Source: Ophiostoma sp. CBS 140.51 (Eukaryota; Ascomycota; Sordariomycetes; Ophiostomatales; Ophiostomataceae). Taken from it: 11,699 nt of DNA. Position 1 is the first letter of the stretch; every line of letters starts with the position of its first letter. The position numbers and the translations under genes were made by a program. The stretch lies in NCBI GenBank assembly GCA_029298735.1, contig JANSLP010000555.1:1-11699 (forward strand). Reading direction: 5' to 3'. The notes beneath the pieces were generated by a model. The model was not told where the DNA came from and did no database searches. It saw only the letters and a list, made by a program, of their open reading frames with translations. This document shows, in pieces, positions 7,787-11,699 of the stretch.

Positions 7787-8223
7787 GCGTCCGCCTAGAA
7801 GGACTCCTCACAACAAGAGGAAATATCGACAAGAATACAGCCATAGTAGGATGCATCGCCGTTGGTCTGAGAGCGAGAGCGAGGCCCAAACTAGAAAATG
7901 AGAAACCGACAAAGCGAGAGAGATAGCCGTCTCGACCGTCAAGATCCTACAAACATAGATGGACAAGAAACGGACGCCTTGAAACGATTTACTATGTATG
8001 GAGGATTAAGTCGATCAACCAGAGACAGTTCTATGTACGGAGAATAGGAGCAAGCAACGGAACAAACTGATCGACAGTCCTGTGCGAGGCCAGTAGTTTG
8101 AATATGCACTACTGTTAGTCTGCTACAGTCCGTCTGATCCAGCATGGACTGCGCCCTCAACGATTGCATCATCGTCCTGTCGCGGCAGTTGGTGAGTGGG
8201 TGCTTCGGGGATTGTTGATGTTC
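7787..8223. other. stretch with no identified feature
   Basis: Mixed sequence with one CGTCTC (7928-7933). No gene, repeat or structured RNA can be supported. Confidence 0.35.
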
Positions 8224-8256
8224 GATGCTCAATGATGCTCGTGTGAAGGTGTGAAG
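8224..8256 (+). repeat. two short tandem duplications
   Basis: GATGCTC occurs at 8224 and 8234, a 10-base step. GTGTGAAG is exactly duplicated at 8241-8256. Confidence 0.7.
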
Positions 8257-8531
8257 AGTGAAACGCCGACCTGATATCCCAGAGAGGAAACAGGATGCGC
8301 AGACATACATTGATACACAGACATGCCGATGGACATTGCAAGATCAACGCATAAACATCAAAGGGCACATCTCGGAGGGATCAGAGATCAGAACCAGAGA
8401 AAGGCCACGTATTTTGACAAGGGACCACAGTGCAAGAAGACACGGGCAGAAAAGCACAAGCCAAGGCATATCATAAGAGGGCATCTTAGTCGACAGGGAA
8501 CGTGGACATAGTGAAGCACATTCTCGACGCC

Positions 8532-8584
8532 GAAGCACGGTGAAGCACGCTGGACACGCTGGACATGCTGGACATGCTGGACAA
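8532..8584 (+). repeat. GAAGCAC pair and 9-bp GCTGGACAT array
   Basis: GAAGCAC occurs at 8532 and 8542, and once before at 8513. GCTGGACAC, GCTGGACAT, GCTGGACAT and GCTGGACAA follow in tandem from 8549 to 8584. Because the unit is a multiple of three, one forward frame reads a repeating His-Ala-Gly, but that frame is only 60 codons long and has no family resemblance. Confidence 0.8.
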
Positions 8585-8894
8585 GATCACTCAGCCACAG
8601 CCGTTATTCATGCATGCACGAGAAGAGGAAACACTGGTGGACTGGCTCAACTAGGGACTCACAGGCCATCAACCATCAAATGTCGGAAACCAAAAACGTG
8701 TCTCCCTGGCTCACCTAGATGATGTTCTCTCGGAGGACATGGGGGGCGTGTGTCTTGTGTTTGAGATTCAGAAGACTTCTGGGAGATTTGGTGAGGTTCT
8801 GGGTCAAAACCCGCCACCGGGGAGAACATAGGGTTGCATTCCCAAGAACGGGGAGGGGGTCCTCAGTCGTGGAAACCTTGCAAAAAAGGAGCCA

Positions 8895-8914
8895 AGCAGA
8901 GGAAAGCAGAGGAA
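8895..8914 (+). repeat. 10-bp tandem duplication
   Basis: AGCAGAGGAA occurs twice in exact tandem. Confidence 0.85.
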
Positions 8915-8955
8915 GAAACTTCAGACGAAACAAGGGCCCTGGAAAGAAAGAAGAG

Positions 8956-9008
8956 GAGACGCTGAGACGTTGAGACGTTAAGAAATAAGGACCCAAAAGG
9001 ACCCAAAA
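8956..9008 (+). repeat. GAGACG cluster and 10-bp duplication
   Basis: GAGACG begins at 8956, 8964 and 8972. The last two are part of an exact 8-bp tandem, TGAGACGT (8963-8978). GGACCCAAAA is exactly duplicated at 8989-9008. GAGACG is a word reported in Toxoplasma promoters, which makes the cluster a possible regulatory site, though slippage alone would also produce it. Confidence 0.6.
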
Positions 9009-9061
9009 ATACGTGTGAATGTCGTAAGAGAAAGAATCAGAAAAGGAAGCGAGGAAATGCC

Positions 9062-9109
9062 AAGAAGGCAGGGAAGGAAGACTGAAGACTGAAGAAGGCA
9101 GAGAAGGAA
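9062..9109 (+). repeat. 30-base-offset duplication in a purine-rich tract
   Basis: Positions 9062-9079 and 9092-9109 match in 17 of 18 bases (AAGAAGGCAGGGAAGGAA type). Between them GAAGACT is duplicated (9077-9090). The surrounding 9027-9120 is mostly purine. Confidence 0.7.
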
Positions 9110-9461
9110 AAGAAGGCGACATTGAAGATGGACACCCACGGTGAGGGCCGAGACTGGGACAGTCTACATGGCTCCTGGCAAAGACGCAAATTGGCCAGGA
9201 GCCGAGGATTATGGGAGGAACACTCCGGAAAGAGGGCGAGGTAAAAAAGAGGTAAACAAAGGGGTGAATGCAAAAATTGTCGAGACATAATGGAAACGAC
9301 GAGTCAACAACATCCACCAGAAAAGTCCAAACCCAAACTCAATAGCCTCCCGGAGTTGTCGACTGTTTAGGAAACAAGCTACGAAAGTTGATGCAGATGG
9401 GTTGTATGAATTAATGGCCATAAAGCGGCTCGTGTGGTAAAGAAGAAAAAGAAAAAGAAAA

Positions 9462-9483
9462 ACAAGCCAAAAACAAGCCAAAA
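9462..9483 (+). repeat. 11-bp tandem duplication
   Basis: ACAAGCCAAAA occurs twice in exact tandem and is followed by a partial third CAAG. An A-rich purine stretch precedes it. Confidence 0.85.
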
Positions 9484-9632
9484 GCAAGTTGACAAGAAAA
9501 GAGGCTAGACTCGCACGAGTTGTCAACTCGCTTGCGTTATCTCTTTGAGCACGTTTTTCTCGTCGGTTTTCGTCCTTTTGGCCCCATAACTTTGAACAGC
9601 TTCTGGATTCTGGACCGCTAGTACTGAGTTGA

Positions 9633-10064
9633 GTCGTGGAGTCGACCTCGACCTGGACTGCACTGGACTTGCTGGACTGCATTCTTATCTCGCCAGCATC
9701 GTACGTCGTCGTATGTTCATCCCGGGTGGGAAGAGAGAAAAAAGTGCATGGCGGACATTTCGGCGGAGATGCACAGAAAAGTTTCACCGGTCTCTGCCGC
9801 GTTGTCTGCCGCGTTGCCCACAAACCCGTCAGGACAGACCGTTCACCAGCCGCACAACTTCAAGGACGAACAGACAAAACCATGGGCCAAAATGGCGCAG
9901 CCTGCAGTTCAGTCAGTGCATGCCGCCCACATCACCGACAATCCTCGCATCTCATCCTCGCCTTTGTGTGCATCCCACGTCCCTTGCCCGAGAAAAGCAA
10001 TTCTTTGGTTACTGCGTCGTACTCAGGACTCGTACCGGCCACTCGATCCCGCGTCCGTGTGTCA
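9633..10064 (+). other. 432-base stretch without any forward stop triplet
   Basis: Reading base by base, I find no TAA, TAG or TGA from 9633 to 10064 on the plus strand, so all three forward frames are open together. With near-uniform composition about 17-20 would be expected. TA dinucleotides are rare here (about six), and none of roughly 27 TG dinucleotides is followed by A. The segment includes CTGGACT at 9653, 9663 and 9672, and an exact 12-bp tandem at 9793-9816. The reverse strand does not show the same depletion. It is the best candidate for coding sequence in the window. Confidence 0.6.
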
Positions 10065-10276
10065 TGATGTACGTCCCTTGCCGTGTAGCTGCCGTGAAAT
10101 GTAGGAGTGCTTGCTTTTGTGTGTCCTTTTTGCAGTCGTTTTTCAAGGTGGTCTCGTCATTTTGCTTTCTTCTTTTTGTCCCAAAAGAAAAGAAAAAACT
10201 CTGCACGGGCAACACAGCCTGCCCTGTTGGAAAGCCCGTTCCACCAACAGGATCCAGTCCCAGCCTTCTGTCGTAA
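9748..10276 (+). CDS. possible two-exon gene, product unknown
   Basis: This is a hypothetical model. An ATG at 9748 (context GTGCATGGCG, with G at +4 but no purine at -3) opens a frame of 107 codons to 10068. GTACGT at 10069-10074 resembles a splice donor, and the pyrimidine-rich stretch ending CTTTTTGCAG at 10135 resembles an acceptor, giving a 67-base intron that contains several stops. Splicing is in phase and enters a second frame open to TAA at 10274-10276, for about 153 residues. The product is Ala/Pro/Ser/His-containing at the start and has a hydrophobic Phe/Leu patch early in exon 2. No domain, signal peptide or family is recognised. Without splicing, the same ATG frame ends at 10104 after 118 codons. 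Confidence 0.2.
9793..9816 (+). repeat. 12-bp tandem duplication
   Basis: TCTGCCGCGTTG occurs twice in exact tandem within the stop-free stretch. The unit is a multiple of three, so it would not shift a reading frame. Confidence 0.85.
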
Positions 10277-10293
10277 AAAGTTGAAGAGTGAAA

Positions 10294-10412
10294 CCCAAAA
10301 GAAAATACAGAAGAGGAAAAAAGGAAGAAGAAAACGACGAAGTTGAACCCAAGACGGCGGAATTGTTCCTGCCCCTCTTTCCGCTTCTTTTTCTTCTCTT
10401 CTCTCGCTTCTC
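10294..10412. repeat. purine block followed by pyrimidine block
   Basis: Positions 10294-10342 are strongly purine-rich and 10372-10412 strongly pyrimidine-rich on the same strand. The two could pair imperfectly as a large hairpin (GAAGAAGAAAA-like against TTTTTCTTCTC-like). This may be only compositional. Confidence 0.4.
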
Positions 10413-10673
10413 GACCGTGAAAACGCGCTCACCAACTGCATGGCCACATCTGCACGTTTGCGCCGTCTGCATGGCCGTGTCCTGTCCTGTCCCTTGCATA
10501 TGCACGCTGTTTGTGGGATCTGTGGGTTTTGAAGGCTGGAAAAAGGAGAACCAGCTGCAACTGCACTTTTCAGCAGGTCCCAGCACTTTCAACACTCGCT
10601 TAACACCGCTCGTCCAGTGAGGAAAGAGCCCTCTGTGTGAAAAGTGGGCCTAAACTGCTGGAAGTGGCCATTG

Positions 10674-10769
10674 TCACAATCACAAACACAATATCACTCT
10701 CTCATTCAAACTCACATCACCTCCTACTATCATATCACTGTATCACTATTATATCACAGTCACTATCAC
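10674..10769 (+). repeat. TCAC-rich, G-poor block
   Basis: TCAC begins at 10674, 10680, 10694, 10712, 10717, 10735, 10743, 10754, 10760 and 10766, ten times in 96 bases. Five of these are TATCAC. G is almost absent from the plus strand here. The spacing is irregular, so it is not a simple microsatellite. It might be a binding array or a decayed repeat. Confidence 0.65.
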
Positions 10770-10839
10770 AGCTGAGAATCGAAACAAATAAACCTACCCA
10801 AGAAAGTTCACAAACCCCGTGTGCATGCAGCCGGTCAGC

Positions 10840-10989
10840 GGAGAGAAGGAAGAGGTTGAGGAAAAGAAAGAGACAAAAGAGAAGTAGAAAAGAAAACAAC
10901 CGAAACACAACCGGCACATCCGACAGAGTGCAAGTATAGAAAAAGCAAGATGAAGGATGAGAAAAGAAAGAAAGAAAAATAGAAGAAGA
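10840..10989 (+). repeat. long purine-rich region
   Basis: Two A/G-dominated blocks, 10840-10897 and 10938-10989, are separated by a C/A-containing spacer. The reverse-strand open frames here (F/L/S-rich, 87 and 100 codons) are explained by the tract and are not called. Confidence 0.55.
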
Positions 10990-11069
10990 ACAACCCACAA
11001 CGCGTCAGACATCAGCCACGATGAGAAAGAGTAAACGTAAAAGGAAGACAATGGCGCATCTAGAAGACG

Positions 11070-11077
11070 ATATAAAA
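11070..11077 (+). promoter_or_regulatory. TATA-box-like TATAAAAG
   Basis: An exact match to the classical TATA consensus. A start site some 30 bases on would fall near 11100-11110, beside the palindromes CAATATTG (11108-11115) and GTACATGTAC (11120-11129). The first ATG frames downstream are under 20 codons, so any gene would have to begin farther on or be non-coding. A chance match is quite possible. Confidence 0.2.
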
Positions 11078-11107
11078 GACGAAGAAGAACATGCATATCA
11101 CGACAAG

Positions 11108-11129
11108 CAATATTGATATGTACATGTAC
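11108..11129. repeat. two neighbouring palindromes
   Basis: CAATATTG (11108-11115) and GTACATGTAC (11120-11129) are both perfect palindromes four bases apart, 30 bases after the TATAAAAG word. Confidence 0.5.
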
Positions 11130-11157
11130 GTTCCAAAGGAATGCATTAGCTGGAAAG

Positions 11158-11210
11158 CCTCGTTTTGACCTCTTTTTTGTTACTTATTTTTGACCGCTTG
11201 TCTTTGAACG
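11158..11210 (+). repeat. second copy of CCTCGTTTTGACCTCT element
   Basis: The first 16 bases equal 4298-4313. Farther on, TTTTGACCGCTTGTCTTTGAACG aligns with TTTTGACCTCTGCTTTGAACG at 4304-4323 apart from a few bases. The two loci therefore share more than one word, in the same order and orientation, and may derive from one dispersed element. Confidence 0.5.
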
Positions 11211-11588
11211 TGTTTTTTCGTGTTTACGTGAAGGATGATTTAGAAAACTCTGTCTGCCTTGCATCGAGCTGCAGATATTTTTCTTGTCCAGCCATTTTTG
11301 CTGGAATCTCCATGACTTGTATTTTATGATTCCTCTTTCACAACTCCTCTTTTGTCGCCAGCCCCCGCTGGAGACGCAGCGCACGCCCTCTCTTTCTGCG
11401 CGTAATATAGGTTGCCGTCCTGCATCCTCTTCTGTTGCTTAGGCTCACTTTGTTGAGTCTGACGATTCGGTGGACATTTTTTCAACTCAATCTTCTCAAC
11501 CTTAACAAAATATGCATGTCAACTATGTATGTGCGCAAGAGAAAGAAAAAAAAGGGCAGGAATGAAGGCTTGTGCGCGTCGTGAAATA
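11211..11588. other. stretch with no identified feature
   Basis: Mixed, rather T-rich sequence with one GAGACG (11371-11376). No gene or repeat can be supported. Confidence 0.35.
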
Positions 11589-11699
11589 TTTCCCGCATTA
11601 TTCCCATAGCGCGGGCCGGTAAAAAAAGGCCCGGCAAAAGTCTTGGCGTCCAGGACGTCATTGCGATACCAAATTTGCATCGCCGGGCGTCGGGCCGCA
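11589..11699 (+). promoter_or_regulatory. GC-rich right edge with E2F-like site and hairpin
   Basis: TTTCCCGC at 11589-11596 matches the E2F consensus. GGGCC (11613-11617) and GGCCC (11628-11632) form a hairpin around an A-rich loop, with an alternative GCCGG/CCGGC pairing. A GACGTC palindrome lies at 11653-11658. The rise in GC compared with the preceding T-rich stretch suggests a promoter or gene start just beyond the window, but no ATG frame can be confirmed. Confidence 0.25.

Noticed and set aside
8540..8722. Short frame with a repeating His-Ala-Gly segment
   Set aside because: Only 60 codons long. The peptide repeat is the direct result of a 9-bp DNA tandem array, which is one of many non-coding duplications here.
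8715..9823. Two overlapping reverse-strand open frames of 200 and 204 codons, one with a membrane-like hydrophobic segment
   Set aside because: They are in different frames and lie opposite purine-rich DNA. I found no convincing splice pair to join them. The hydrophobic segment coincides with an A-rich repeat region around 9440-9490.
11613..11635. GC-rich hairpin with an A-rich loop, like a bacterial terminator
   Set aside because: There is no T tract after the stem, and the window does not look prokaryotic.

Overview
This window looks like non-coding or at best sparsely coding DNA from a eukaryotic nuclear genome. I could not recognise a single conserved protein, tRNA, rRNA, transposase or reverse transcriptase in it on either strand. 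Base composition is roughly balanced by eye and CpG is common, so a heavily methylated vertebrate or plant genome is unlikely. The long stretches without a convincing gene argue against a bacterium or archaeon. A unicellular eukaryote is the best fit. My weak leading guess is a coccidian apicomplexan (Toxoplasma/Neospora type), because the words TGCATGCA and GAGACG, reported as promoter words in Toxoplasma, are over-represented. The long AT-dinucleotide microsatellites I associate with Toxoplasma are absent, and a fungus or stramenopile alga is not excluded.

Layout. 1-600: two inverted repeats near the left edge, a pyrimidine-rich block, then a 12-base C run. 940-2010: alternating pyrimidine and purine tracts, a 15-base dispersed repeat in two copies, and several perfect palindromes including one of 16 bp. 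2440-2570: a G-quadruplex motif, a small hairpin and a G run. 3060-4320: a dense series of 9-11 bp tandem duplications. 4960-6190: purine tracts, a nested hairpin with two GTCGAC sites, and clusters of short repeats. 6740-7790: a 7-bp minisatellite and a 30/31-bp CTAAA array. 8220-9820: more tandem duplications. 9633-10276: the only segment I consider possibly coding. 10290-11000: purine and pyrimidine blocks and a G-poor TCAC-rich block. The right edge (about 11580-11699) turns GC-rich.

The two strongest signals are these. First, 432 bases (9633-10064) contain no TAA, TAG or TGA in any forward frame. The run ends beside a GTACGT donor-like site, and a matching acceptor lies 67 bases from the donor; splicing them joins an ATG-started frame to another open frame. 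Second, perfect tandem duplications of 8-12 bp occur at least 17 times, against an expectation well below one in random sequence. Strand-biased words (CGTTTTGACC, GTCGAC) add further structure.

The many long open frames elsewhere are rich in F/S/L/P or K/R/E. They follow the pyrimidine or purine tracts that thin out stop codons on one strand, and several lack an ATG. I do not call them genes. No pathway or operon can be described.
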